Of a stretch of 64,000 bases of DNA, positions 44,909 to 53,863 are shown piece after piece (positions within the stretch are counted from its first letter, which is position 1; the number at the start of each line of letters is the position of its first letter). The DNA comes from Rhodopila globiformis. Lineage in GTDB: Bacteria > Pseudomonadota > Alphaproteobacteria > Acetobacterales > Acetobacteraceae. A program made the translations under genes and the position numbers. The stretch covers positions 62,001 through 126,000 of the forward strand of contig NZ_NHRY01000260.1 in assembly GCF_002937115.1 (NCBI RefSeq), read 5' to 3'. Below the pieces are notes generated by a model. It had not been told where the DNA came from. It did no database searches and worked only from the letters and a program-made list of their open reading frames with translations.

Positions 44909-46444
44909 CTATGCCCAGAAGGGCGCCTGGCCACGGAAGCGTTTCCAGCGCCTGGCGAGCCGGTCCAGGGCCGCGTCGTGCCGGCGGCCGAGCTGCTGCG
45001 TCAACGCCCCGACGGCCGGCACCAGGTCGGGCCGCGACCCGTTGCCCAGGCGATCCGCCAGTCCGGGGGCGGTCACGGCATCATTCATCTCGCCCAGCAG
45101 CTTCTGCAGCTTCTTGCAGCGCTGCAGATAGGCATCCACCGCCTCATCCGGGTAGAGCGAGCGCAGGTAGTCGACCCCATACCGCAGCTTCTTCAGCGAC
45201 TTGCGCAGCGCATGCCGATCGGCATCCGAGGCATGCGGCAGGCGGCGGCCCCGCCGGTGCACCTTGCGCGCCATCCGGTCGAGCAGGCGGGGCGCCAGAT
45301 CCACCATCAACTTGTGCAGCGCGGCATTGCCCGGCACAGCGTCCTGTTCCACCCAGGCCGCCATGCCAAGCGCCAGGGCGGTGAACGCCGGCGCCGTCAC
45401 GTGCGCGGCGAACTGCCGGTGCGCGGCCTGCCGTTCGGCATGGGCAGGCGGCTGCAGCAGGTCGCACCAGCCTGCCGTGTCCGGGTCGCGCATCGCCTCG
45501 GGCAGCACCTGCAGGCAGAACACGTCCCAGTCGCGCGCCTGGCCGAACACCTGGCCGACACGGCGCAGTTCCGCCTGGAACCGGGCGGCGGCGTAGGGCT
45601 CCAGGCACGGCGCGAACAGCGCCAGGGCGGCGCGCAGGCGGCGGATGGCGACGCGCATCTGGTGCACGCCTTCGGCATCGCCGGACAGCGCCGCCTGCTG
45701 GTTGGCCAGCAAATGCCCAAGCCCGGCGCCGACGATCCGCCGGAACGCCTCGGCCGCGCGGATGGTCCGCGGCAGGACGATGTCCCATGCTTTCCGCACC
45801 GCCGGCTTCTGGTTGTGCCTCAGCCGGTAGCCGCGCGCGGCCTTGCTCTCGCTTTCGATGGTGAACGGAACGGCCGCATGCAGCGCCAGCGCCCAGCGAA
45901 ACAGTGCGGCGGGGGTCCCCTGCTTCAGCTCCAGTTCCAGTTCATGAACCGGTGTGCTCGCTTTCCCCGCCTTGATCACGCCCTCGTCGAGCGCCGCTTC
46001 GACGACGGTGCCGGCATCCAGCCGCACGGTATGGATCGTTCGGCGGATATCGGTGCTGACGACCGGCTTCACCGCCAGTCCCGGCGGCAGCCGATCCGCC
46101 AGCCTGGTGCCGGCCAGCAGTCCCAGGTCCGGTTCGCTGGCTTCCATCGGCCACTCGAACTCGTCCCGGTCCGCGGCGGCGCCGTTGCTTCGGCCTGCCT
46201 TCACGGTCTGGATATGGCGGCCATCGGCGCAGCGGACGCGCAGGCTCAGCCCGGACCGGGCAATTGCTTCGTCAGGCGTGTCGAAATAGCTGGTGAGCTC
46301 GTGGCGAGGCGGCGGGGTCTCGCCGCCGGCGCGTGCTGCGACCGCGGCCACCAGGGCGGCGGTGCATTCGGCAGGGACCACGAGCTTCAGCTCCAGTTCG
46401 CGCGGGGGATCGGGCACGCTGGCTACGGACGGCTGCTGGGTCAT
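44909..46444 (-). CDS. CYTH-CHAD domain protein
   Basis: A 511-aa protein with an N-terminal CYTH triphosphate-tunnel domain (signature ELELKLVV at about 16-23, then SGLSLRVR, ESESKAARGYRLR) and a C-terminal CHAD helical domain from about residue 235 (GVHQMRVAIRRLRAALALF, ALRKSLKKLRYGVDYL, LGEMNDAVTA), rich in His and Arg for phosphate binding. CYTH enzymes act on triphosphates such as inorganic tripolyphosphate, and CHAD domains bind polyphosphate granules, so a role in polyphosphate or triphosphate metabolism is likely. No ppk or ppx gene is nearby. Confidence 0.93.
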   Translation of the reverse strand: MTQQPSVASVPDPPRELELKLVVPAECTAALVAAVAARAGGETPPPRHELTSYFDTPDEAIARSGLSLRVRCADGRHIQTVKAGRSNGAAADRDEFEWPMEASEPDLGLLAGTRLADRLPPGLAVKPVVSTDIRRTIHTVRLDAGTVVEAALDEGVIKAGKASTPVHELELELKQGTPAALFRWALALHAAVPFTIESESKAARGYRLRHNQKPAVRKAWDIVLPRTIRAAEAFRRIVGAGLGHLLANQQAALSGDAEGVHQMRVAIRRLRAALALFAPCLEPYAAARFQAELRRVGQVFGQARDWDVFCLQVLPEAMRDPDTAGWCDLLQPPAHAERQAAHRQFAAHVTAPAFTALALGMAAWVEQDAVPGNAALHKLMVDLAPRLLDRMARKVHRRGRRLPHASDADRHALRKSLKKLRYGVDYLRSLYPDEAVDAYLQRCKKLQKLLGEMNDAVTAPGLADRLGNGSRPDLVPAVGALTQQLGRRHDAALDRLARRWKRFRGQAPFWA

Positions 46445-46640
46445 GGCGTTTCAACGCAGCAGCGGCGCCATCGGCTGAGCGCAAAATGCAGCGACCCGGC
46501 ATCGTCGATCGGCATCAGAACGATATTGAGTCAAAATGATGAAGCCTCGCTTCGCGCGCCGGGTCGGGCTATCGTCCGTGGCTCAGGCCTTGCCACGGTT
46601 CAATGCGTGATCAGACACCCGCCTCGCGGCAGCGTCACCG

Positions 46641-48236
46641 ATGCCTGCCGCAGCCAGGCCGGCCTGGCGTCGCGCTGTCGCGGCACGCCTGCGCATGAGG
46701 TCGTCGGATCGCGGAGACATCGCTATTCCAAACCTGCTTGCCCTTCCTGTCCGATACCCCGCTTTGGTGCTGGCGGCGGCGCAACTGGGTCTGCATATCT
46801 GGTGCAACGGACACTACGGCGTGTTCCGCGATGAGTTGTATTTCATCGCCTGTGGCTGGCGGCCGGACTGGGGTTATGTCGACCAACCGCCACTGATGCC
46901 GCTGATCGCGGCTTCGTCCTGGCACATCTTCACCGGCAGCCTGCGCGGCCTGCGTGTTGTGCCCGCGCTCGCCGGCGCGGCGACGGTGGCGCTGACCGTG
47001 CGGGCGGCCGGTGAGCTCGGCGGTGGCCTCTATGCCCGTTGGCTGGCCGGGCTGTGCGTCATGGCCGCCGGTGTGCTTCAGGTCTTCAGCGTGCTGCTGG
47101 TGACCGACACACTCCAGCCGCTGCTCTGGACCGCATTGACCCTGGCGCTGATGCCGGCGTTGAGTGGCCGGAACGGGTGGTGGTGGGGCGTCGGCGCACT
47201 GGCCGGCCTGGCATTCCTGACCAAGTACATGGTGCTGTTCCAGGTTGCGTCACTCGGGCTCGGCATTCTTGCCATGCCGCAGCGGCGCGTTCTGGGGACA
47301 CACGGGCCTTGGCTCGCGGCGCTGCTCGCGCTGGCAATCGCGGCGCCGAACCTGGCCTGGCAGGCCGCGCACGGCTTCCCGTTTCTTGAGCTTGGCGCCA
47401 ATGCGATGGCCGGCAAGAACATCGTCCTGTCGCCGCCGGCGTTTCTGCGTGAGCAGGTGTTGTCCTTGAATCCGGTGACCGCGCCCGTCTGGGCCGCCGG
47501 GCTCATCGCGCTGCTGACACAGCGAGCCTTTGCCGGATTGCGGTGGATCGCGCTCGGCTGGGTCGCGTTGATGGCCATGATGCTGATGATCCACGCCAAG
47601 CCATATTATCCCGCGGCCTGCTATCCGATGTTGATGGCCGCGGGCGCCGTCGCGCTGGAGGCATGGCTCCGGCCGCGCCCGCTTCGCGCCGCCGTCGTTG
47701 GGACGGTGATCGTCGGCGGCGTCGGCCTGGCGCCGCTGTTCCTGCCCGTGCTGCCGGTCGAACGCTTCATCGCCTATCAGCATGCGCTCGGGCTGGAACC
47801 CTCGACCGGCGAGAATCGCGCGCTGGGCACGCTGCCGCAATACTATGCCGACATGTTCGGCTGGCACGCACTGGCGGCGAAGGTGGCGCAGGCCTATGCC
47901 GCCCTGCCGGCGCAGGAGCGGGCCCAGGCCGTCTTCTTTGCCGGCAACTATGGCGAAGCGGCGGCGGTGGAGGTGCTCGACGCCGGCACGGTGCCGGTGA
48001 TCAGCGCGCACAACAATTACTTTCTCTGGGGTCCGGGGCGGTACGACGGCAGCGTGGTGCTGCTGCTGGCGCGGCCGGACCGCGTGCCGATTGGCAAATT
48101 CGATAGCTGTTCGCCCGTGGGTATCACGAACGCCGCCTATGCGATGCCGGACGAAACCGGGAAGCTGCTGCTGGTGTGCCGCAACCGGCACAGGCTGCCG
48201 CCGGTGTCATGGCCAGCGTTGAAACACTATGACTGA
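46641..48236 (+). CDS. GT39/ArnT-like membrane glycosyltransferase
   Basis: A 531-aa polytopic protein of the dolichyl/undecaprenyl-phosphate-mannose-type GT-C group. The first periplasmic loop carries FRDELYFIACGWRPDWGYVD, with the Asp-Glu pair typical of ArnT/PMT catalytic loops, followed by QPPLMPLIA. About ten to twelve hydrophobic helices follow, and the C-terminal periplasmic part is soluble. It would transfer a lipid-linked sugar to an unknown acceptor at the periplasmic face. The start is unsure: the first ATG gives an Ala/Arg-rich leader, while the ATG at 46695 (MRSSDRGDIA) would shorten it by 18 residues; neither has a good ribosome site. Confidence 0.82.
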   Translation: MPAAARPAWRRAVAARLRMRSSDRGDIAIPNLLALPVRYPALVLAAAQLGLHIWCNGHYGVFRDELYFIACGWRPDWGYVDQPPLMPLIAASSWHIFTGSLRGLRVVPALAGAATVALTVRAAGELGGGLYARWLAGLCVMAAGVLQVFSVLLVTDTLQPLLWTALTLALMPALSGRNGWWWGVGALAGLAFLTKYMVLFQVASLGLGILAMPQRRVLGTHGPWLAALLALAIAAPNLAWQAAHGFPFLELGANAMAGKNIVLSPPAFLREQVLSLNPVTAPVWAAGLIALLTQRAFAGLRWIALGWVALMAMMLMIHAKPYYPAACYPMLMAAGAVALEAWLRPRPLRAAVVGTVIVGGVGLAPLFLPVLPVERFIAYQHALGLEPSTGENRALGTLPQYYADMFGWHALAAKVAQAYAALPAQERAQAVFFAGNYGEAAAVEVLDAGTVPVISAHNNYFLWGPGRYDGSVVLLLARPDRVPIGKFDSCSPVGITNAAYAMPDETGKLLLVCRNRHRLPPVSWPALKHYD

Positions 48237-48295
48237 ACGAAGGCCGACCGCTGGAAGCCAAGCCGTTTGGAATCTGATCCGAAGGAGATCATGTC

Positions 48296-49861
48296 ATGGA
48301 TGGCCGCCTGAAATTCTACGGTTGGGGCATTGAGAACACCGGCCTGGACGAAGCCGAGCGGGCGCGGTTGTTCGGCTTCATCAGCAGTCGCCTCGGCGTC
48401 GAGCCTCGTGAGGTCGCGCCGCCGCGGACGGCGGACATCACCCTGCGCGCCCCACGACTGAGCCTGCCCGCCTCCCTGGCCCCGGTGCTACAGGACGGCC
48501 CGTACGAACGGCTGCTGCACACCTATGGCAAGTCATTCCCCGAGACGGTGCGCGCCTTCGACCGCGACTTTGCCAACGCGCCGGACCTTGTCGCCGTGCC
48601 GGCGAACGAAGCCGACGTCACCGCCGTGCTGGACTGGGCAGGCTCGGCACGTGTCGCCGTTATCCCGTTCGGCTGCGGCTCCTCGGTCGTCGGCGGGGTC
48701 GAGCCTGCCGTCGGCGACCGCTATGCCGGCGTCGTCAGCCTCGACCTGCGCCGCCTGGACCGGGTGCTGGAGGTGGACGCGACCAGCCGCGCCGCGCGCA
48801 TCCAGGCCGGCATCCTCGGCCCGGCGATCGAGGCGGCGCTGAAACCGCACGGCATGGCGATCCGGCACTATCCGCAGAGCTTCGAGTTCTCCACCCTGGG
48901 CGGCTGGATCGCCACCCGCTCGGGCGGGCACTTCGCCACGCTGTACACCCACATCGACGATTTCGTCGAAAGCGTGAGGACTGTCACCCCGGCCGGGGTG
49001 ATCGAATCGCGCCGCCTGCCCGGGTCGGGCGCCGGGCCAAGTCCCGACCGCATGATCATCGGCTCGGAAGGCGCGCTCGGAGTCATTACCGAGGCCTGGA
49101 TGCGGCTGCAGCACCAGCCACGCTTCCGCGCCGGCGCCGCGTTCGGCTTCCCCGACCTGTTCGCCGCGGCCCGCGCGGTGCGCGCCGTCGGCCAGGCCGG
49201 GCTCTACCCGTCGAACCTGCGCGTCATCGACAACGACGAGGCCGGCATCTACGGCGTCAACAACTACGAGGAATCGCTGCTGATCCTGGGCTTCGAGTCC
49301 AGCGACCATCCGGTGGACGCCTGGATGGGGCGGGCGGTCGAGCTGATCCAGGACCTCGGCGGCCGGCGGCATGCCGATGACGGCGCGGTGCTGCGCTGGC
49401 GCACTGCGTTCATCCGCATGCCTTATGCGCGCGAACTGACGGTGCCGCTGGGCGTGATCAACGACACGTTCGAGAGCGCGGTGACCTGGGACCGGTTCGA
49501 GGCCTTCCACACCGCCGTGCGCTCGGCGACCGCGGCGGCGCTGAAGGAGGCGACGGGGCGCGAGGGAACGGTCTCGACCCGGTTCACCCATGTCTATCCC
49601 GACGGCCCGGCGCCGTACTACACGTTCAACGTCCGCGGCACGCCGGGCCAGCTGCTGCAGCAATGGCGGCACATCAAGACCCGCGCGTCGGACGCGCTGA
49701 TCGCCGCCGGCGGGACGATCACGCACCACCACGCGGTCGGCCGTGACCACATGCCGTGGTACCGGCAGCAGCGCCCTGCCCTGTTCGGCAAGGCGCTGGA
49801 GGCGGCGAAGGCGGTGCTCGACCCGGCGGCGATTCTCAATCCGGGCGTGCTGGTGCCGTAG
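48296..49861 (+). CDS. FAD-binding oxidoreductase, alkyl-DHAP synthase-like
   Basis: A 521-aa flavoprotein of the vanillyl-alcohol-oxidase/FAD_binding_4 family. The FAD domain has FGCGSSVVGGVEP and YPQSFEFSTLGGWIATRSGG, IIGSEGALGVITEAW; the C-terminal domain has RFTHVYPDGPAPYYTF and the active-site triad region ITHHHAVGRDH. These match alkyldihydroxyacetonephosphate synthase-type enzymes, which in bacteria mostly have unknown alkyl or 2-hydroxyacid substrates. The ribosome site AAGGAG is strong and the ATG at 48296 fits the family (the KFYGWG motif near the start is typical). It stands alone, with a repeat block downstream. Confidence 0.9.
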   Translation: MDGRLKFYGWGIENTGLDEAERARLFGFISSRLGVEPREVAPPRTADITLRAPRLSLPASLAPVLQDGPYERLLHTYGKSFPETVRAFDRDFANAPDLVAVPANEADVTAVLDWAGSARVAVIPFGCGSSVVGGVEPAVGDRYAGVVSLDLRRLDRVLEVDATSRAARIQAGILGPAIEAALKPHGMAIRHYPQSFEFSTLGGWIATRSGGHFATLYTHIDDFVESVRTVTPAGVIESRRLPGSGAGPSPDRMIIGSEGALGVITEAWMRLQHQPRFRAGAAFGFPDLFAAARAVRAVGQAGLYPSNLRVIDNDEAGIYGVNNYEESLLILGFESSDHPVDAWMGRAVELIQDLGGRRHADDGAVLRWRTAFIRMPYARELTVPLGVINDTFESAVTWDRFEAFHTAVRSATAAALKEATGREGTVSTRFTHVYPDGPAPYYTFNVRGTPGQLLQQWRHIKTRASDALIAAGGTITHHHAVGRDHMPWYRQQRPALFGKALEAAKAVLDPAAILNPGVLVP

Positions 49862-49919
49862 ATGACGCGGCGATTTCTGGCGAGGTCTCCTGCCCGGGAA
49901 TGACGCGGCCGTGGCCCAT

Positions 49920-50230
49920 CCCGTCATGGCCCGGAGAAGTCGCATCGGCGCTGACTTGGAGGGACAGGGCCGGGTCCTTGCCCTATCGTCATGGCCGGGC
50001 GTGTCCCGGCCATCCACCCCCCCACCGTTGAAGCGCAGATGGCCGGGACACGCCCAGCCATGACGGTGAGAGAACGGCCGCGGCGCCAAATCGTTCTCCG
50101 GCCGTCGTCTTATCCTGATACGCATGGTGACACGCCCGGCCATGACGATAGCGCGACGACCCTGCCCTGTTCCCCCTGAAGTTAGCGCCGATGCAGACAA
50201 GCCGGGCCATGACGGTGAGGGAACGGCCGC
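49920..50230. repeat. Interspersed palindromic repeat block, copy D
   Basis: Contains the arms GGCCGGGCGTGTCCCGGCC at about 49993-50011 and the reverse complement at about 50041-50060 with the C-rich/GTTGAAGCGCAG loop shared with copy A, the GAGAGAACGGCCGCGGCGCC flank, and further half-arms at about 50132-50145 and 50203-50215. It fills the space between the convergent FAD oxidoreductase and flippase genes. Confidence 0.85.
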
Positions 50231-50248
50231 TTCCCATGCAGGCCGGTG

Positions 50249-51499
50249 TCACAACGCCGTCGCGCGGATGCGGAAACCGCCGGTCAGCGGCCGCAGCAGG
50301 CCGACGCCCAGCGCCTGCGCGTTCGCCCACAGCGCATAGGGGCTGACCAGAACCTGGCCGACGGTCCAGATCATCACCGCCTGCCAGGAATCGCCGGGCC
50401 GCAGCACCACCACCCCCAGGCAGGCGGCCACCATCGCGGCGAGGTTGGCATACAGGGTGAAGCGCACCTGGCCGAGCGCGACCAGGGCGACCCCACCGGG
50501 AAACATCAGCGTGGACAGCGCCATCAGTCCCACCAGCGGCAGGGCCGCCTGCCCGGCCGCTCCCCAGCCGGGTCCCATCAGCAGCCCGACCCCGCGCTCC
50601 AGGCCCAGGGCCAGCAACAGGCAAAGCGGCAGCACGAGGGCAGCGGAAAACCGCACCCAGTGGTCCACCTGCGCCAGCAGCTTCGGCTGCGCCGTCTGGT
50701 GCTCGGCCAAAGCCGGCAGCATCAGCCGCCACAGCGCGGAGAACACCAGCTCGCGCACCGTATCGACCAGGCGGAACGCCAGGTGCACCTGCCCCAGCAC
50801 CGCCGCCCCTGCGCTGCCGCCAATCAGCACGGCGAACAGCCGGTAGCGCGCGATCAGCACCAGGGTGGAGGCCGTCAGCGGCATCCCCACCGCCAGCAGC
50901 GACCGCACCGTCGCGCCCTCGAAGCAGAGCGCCGGAAGCCAGCCGCGGCTGCCCAGCAGCACCAGCGCGCCGCAAGCCGAGGTGACCGCCTGCTGCACCA
51001 CCAGCGCCCAGGCCCCCGCGCCGGCCAGCGCGGCCGAGACCCCGACGGCGGTGCCCACACCCTGGCCGAGGATGGTGCGCAGCGCCAGGCGGGCATAGGC
51101 GCGCTCGCGGGTCAGCATGCCCTGGACGACCCCACCGGCGCCGACCAGCGGCAGCGCCGCCGCCAGCACCAGCGTCATCGGCACCAGCCGCCCGTCATGC
51201 AGCAGCCGCGCGAGGCCCCAGCCGCTCGCCGCCTGCAGCAGCATCGCCACAAAGCCGACCGACAGCGAGGCCCAGAAGGCGCTGGAGAGCATCCGGTCAT
51301 TGACCGCCAGCCGCTGCACCAGGGCGTCGGCGAACAGCCCGTTGACCGCCACCCAGAACACCACGTGTACCGCGGTCGCCGCGGCACCGATGCCCAGTTC
51401 CGCCGGGCCGATCAGGCGCGCCACGACGAATGATGCGATGAAAGACAGGGTGGCGGCGACCAGCGCCTCCAGGCCCGACCACAGGGCGTTGCGCCTCAT
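50249..51499 (-). CDS. Wzx-like oligosaccharide flippase
   Basis: A 416-aa polytopic protein of the MOP/polysaccharide-exporter superfamily. Helices are regularly spaced, with N-terminal SGLEALVAATLSFIASFVVA, RLIGPAELGIGAAATAVHVV, then LLGSRGWLPALCFEG in the middle and RFRLVD-like motifs. It should move lipid-linked sugar repeats across the inner membrane. The start overlaps the previous membrane-protein gene by four bases. It is the last gene in the wzc-galE operon. Confidence 0.87.
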   Translation of the reverse strand: MRRNALWSGLEALVAATLSFIASFVVARLIGPAELGIGAAATAVHVVFWVAVNGLFADALVQRLAVNDRMLSSAFWASLSVGFVAMLLQAASGWGLARLLHDGRLVPMTLVLAAALPLVGAGGVVQGMLTRERAYARLALRTILGQGVGTAVGVSAALAGAGAWALVVQQAVTSACGALVLLGSRGWLPALCFEGATVRSLLAVGMPLTASTLVLIARYRLFAVLIGGSAGAAVLGQVHLAFRLVDTVRELVFSALWRLMLPALAEHQTAQPKLLAQVDHWVRFSAALVLPLCLLLALGLERGVGLLMGPGWGAAGQAALPLVGLMALSTLMFPGGVALVALGQVRFTLYANLAAMVAACLGVVVLRPGDSWQAVMIWTVGQVLVSPYALWANAQALGVGLLRPLTGGFRIRATAL

Positions 51500-52881
51500 G
51501 GCGGGCGGCGCAGCGACAGAAGGGAGACGGCGGCAACAAACGGCGGCAGCCACATGACCCGGGCCTGGTAGCGGTCATGCGGGCCGGACAGGGCGCCGGT
51601 GATTGCGGCGCCGACGGGCAGCACGGACAGCACAGCAGCCAGGAAGCCGGCACAGGCCGCGCGGCGGCGTAGCGCCACGGGCAGCAGCAGGAGGCAGGCG
51701 GCGACGCCGGCCAGGGCGGCGGCGCGGTGGACCTTCGCCAGCACCGGCGGGACGGCCAGTCGCCCGCGCTGCTGCCGCGCGGTGGCATAGGCGGCACGCT
51801 CGGCCGGCGGAAAATCGCGCGCGATCCAGGGCGTGACCTGGATCGGCCAGGGTCCCAGGCCGTCGCCGCTGGCGAACCGGGCCAGTTGCGCCAGCGTGTT
51901 CGCCAGCGCCGCCCGCGCCACGCCGGCCGCATCGGCGGCGATAGTGGCCGCAATGATGGCGCCGGCCTCCCGCGAGACCGCTTTCGGGCCGCCGGCCAGA
52001 TACAGGGGGCTATCCGGCTCCCAAAGAAAATCGTCGGATGTTGGCGGCATCCGGTCGAGGAACCCGCACAATCGCCAACCCGCTGCCGGGCAATCGCGTC
52101 GCAGGACTGCAAGGCCCGGCCCGTCATACAGAACGCGGGCAAGCAGGAAGACATTGCCGAACGGCGCTATGGCGAAGCGTCCGTGCGCGGCGAGGTTCAC
52201 TGCGCAAAGGGCAAGGATCGCCAGGCCGACGGGCAACAGAGTCAGGTGCCAGATCCGCCGCCCGGCCATCCGCGCTTCAACGGTGGGGGGCGGATGGCCA
52301 GGATTCCGCCCGGCGGTGGTGACGGGCCGCCACGGCGGCACCACCCGCCTCAGGACCAGCAGCAAACCGGCCAGCGTGGCCGCCAGCGGCAGGCTCGACA
52401 ACTGGCAGGCGATCATGAACGACGCCAGTCCGGCCAGGGTCACCCGCTCCCACCGGCGCAACCGCTCGGGCACCAGGGCCAGCAGGCACAGCGCCAGGAC
52501 CAGCAGCGGCGTAAACACGTCGGGCATCAGCGTGCAGGCCAGCCACGGCAGCCAGGTTCCCAGAGACACGGCCGCCACCAGCGCCAGGAACACCGTCTCG
52601 GACAACCCCGGCGCAAGGGCGCGGCAGGCCAGCCGCAGGACCCACGCCGCCAGCAGCGCCTGGACGACAATTACCGGCCAGGTCGTCACCGTCGCGTGCA
52701 GCGGCAGCATGAACAAACTGTAGAAGACCGGCCGATCCCAGCCGGCGTAGCGGTGAATGGCCTGCGAGAGGTAGGTGCCGGTGTCGGCGAACACGATCGG
52801 GTAGCCGTTCCACAGTGCCGGCCACAGCAGCATCGCCGCCGCGGCCGGCACGGACAGAACGGCCGCCCGGTCAGTCGCCAT
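51496..52881 (-). CDS. Polytopic membrane protein of EPS operon
   Basis: A 461-aa hydrophobic protein with about nine to eleven membrane helices (start MATDRAAVLSVPAAAAMLLW). The first loop has NGYPIVFADTGTYLSQAIHR, and similar uncharacterised proteins occur in exopolysaccharide clusters; a GT-C-like glycosyltransferase or polymerase function is possible but unproved. Residues about 188-208 (GHPPPTVEARMAG) come from an interspersed DNA repeat lying in frame between two helices, in a likely loop. The start at 52881 overlaps the galE stop by 11 bases; the stop overlaps the flippase start. The family is not identified with confidence. Confidence 0.72.
   Translation of the reverse strand: MATDRAAVLSVPAAAAMLLWPALWNGYPIVFADTGTYLSQAIHRYAGWDRPVFYSLFMLPLHATVTTWPVIVVQALLAAWVLRLACRALAPGLSETVFLALVAAVSLGTWLPWLACTLMPDVFTPLLVLALCLLALVPERLRRWERVTLAGLASFMIACQLSSLPLAATLAGLLLVLRRVVPPWRPVTTAGRNPGHPPPTVEARMAGRRIWHLTLLPVGLAILALCAVNLAAHGRFAIAPFGNVFLLARVLYDGPGLAVLRRDCPAAGWRLCGFLDRMPPTSDDFLWEPDSPLYLAGGPKAVSREAGAIIAATIAADAAGVARAALANTLAQLARFASGDGLGPWPIQVTPWIARDFPPAERAAYATARQQRGRLAVPPVLAKVHRAAALAGVAACLLLLPVALRRRAACAGFLAAVLSVLPVGAAITGALSGPHDRYQARVMWLPPFVAAVSLLSLRRPP
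52258..52320. repeat. Palindromic repeat inside a coding sequence, copy E
   Basis: The segment with CCGGCCATCCGCGCTTCAAC and GGTGGGGGGCGGATGGCC matches the arm-loop-arm core of the interspersed repeat near 61.15 kb, with some divergence in the outer arms. It lies in frame inside the EPS membrane-protein gene and contributes about 20 residues without breaking the reading frame. Confidence 0.75.
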
Positions 52882-53860
52882 AGCCGCTCGGGTGGGCTTT
52901 TCGCCAAGCGAACGCCGTGCTGACGATCTCGTCCAGCGCGGCATGCACCGGCTTCCAGCCCGCCTCCTGCGCCCGCCGGGACGAGGCCACCAGCACCGCG
53001 GCATCGCCCGGCCGGCGCGGCGCGATCCGGTGCGGCACCGTCAGGCCGCTGACCCGCTCCACCGCGGCGATCACCTGCCGCACCGAGTGGCCGGCGCCGT
53101 TGCCCAGGTTCCACACAACCGAGCCGCGGTCCAGATGCTCCAGCGCCAGCAGGTGCGCCGTCGCCAGGTCGGAGACGTGGATGTAGTCGCGGATGCACGT
53201 GCCATCGGGGGTCGGGTAGTCGTCGCCATACACCTCCAGCGCCGGGCGGCGGTCCAGCGCGGCGTCGATCACCAGCGGGATCAGGTGCGATTCCGGCCGG
53301 TGGTCCTCGCCCAGCCGCCCGGCCGGATCAGCGCCCGCAGCGTTGAAGTAGCGCAGGCAGGCATAGCGCATCCCATGCACCTGACCCGCCCAGTGCAACG
53401 CCCGCTCGATCATCCACTTGCTGTCGCCATAGGCCGATTGCGGGTCGATCCGCCCGTCCTCGGGAATCGGCGCCTCGCCGGGCTCGTTGAACAGCGCGGC
53501 GGTGGAGGACAGCACGAAGCGCATCACGCCATGGCGGATGCAGGAATCGATCAGCCGCATGCCGTTGGCGGCGTTGTCCAGCAGGTAGCGCATCGGCATG
53601 CGCATGCTCTCGCCCACCTGCGACAGCGCGGCGAAATGGAACACCGCCTGCCAGCCGCCCTCGGCCAGCACCGCGTCAATCTGTTCCACATCCGCCAGAT
53701 CGGCCGCCACCAGCCTGGCCTGCGGCGGCACCGCGGCGCGGTGGCCGGTGCGGAAATTGTCCATCACGGTCACCGAGGCGCCCTGGTCCACCAGCGCGGC
53801 CACCAGATGGCTGCCGACATACCCGGCCCCGCCGGTCACCAGAAAACGGCCAGTCATCAT
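52871..53860 (-). CDS. galE: UDP-glucose 4-epimerase
   Basis: A 329-aa extended SDR. It has the NAD motif TGGAGYVGSH, catalytic Tyr-Lys in YGDSKWMIER, Ser-Thr in SSTAALF, and the family stretches HFAALSQVGESM, RYFNAAGADPAG and TPDGTCIRDYIHVSDLA, all of GalE. It interconverts UDP-glucose and UDP-galactose in the cytoplasm, providing galactosyl precursors for polysaccharide. It lies three bases after the wzc-like gene and overlaps the following gene by 11 bases, firmly in the EPS operon. Confidence 0.94.
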   Translation of the reverse strand: MMTGRFLVTGGAGYVGSHLVAALVDQGASVTVMDNFRTGHRAAVPPQARLVAADLADVEQIDAVLAEGGWQAVFHFAALSQVGESMRMPMRYLLDNAANGMRLIDSCIRHGVMRFVLSSTAALFNEPGEAPIPEDGRIDPQSAYGDSKWMIERALHWAGQVHGMRYACLRYFNAAGADPAGRLGEDHRPESHLIPLVIDAALDRRPALEVYGDDYPTPDGTCIRDYIHVSDLATAHLLALEHLDRGSVVWNLGNGAGHSVRQVIAAVERVSGLTVPHRIAPRRPGDAAVLVASSRRAQEAGWKPVHAALDEIVSTAFAWRKAHPSGYGD

Positions 53861-53863
53861 CCA

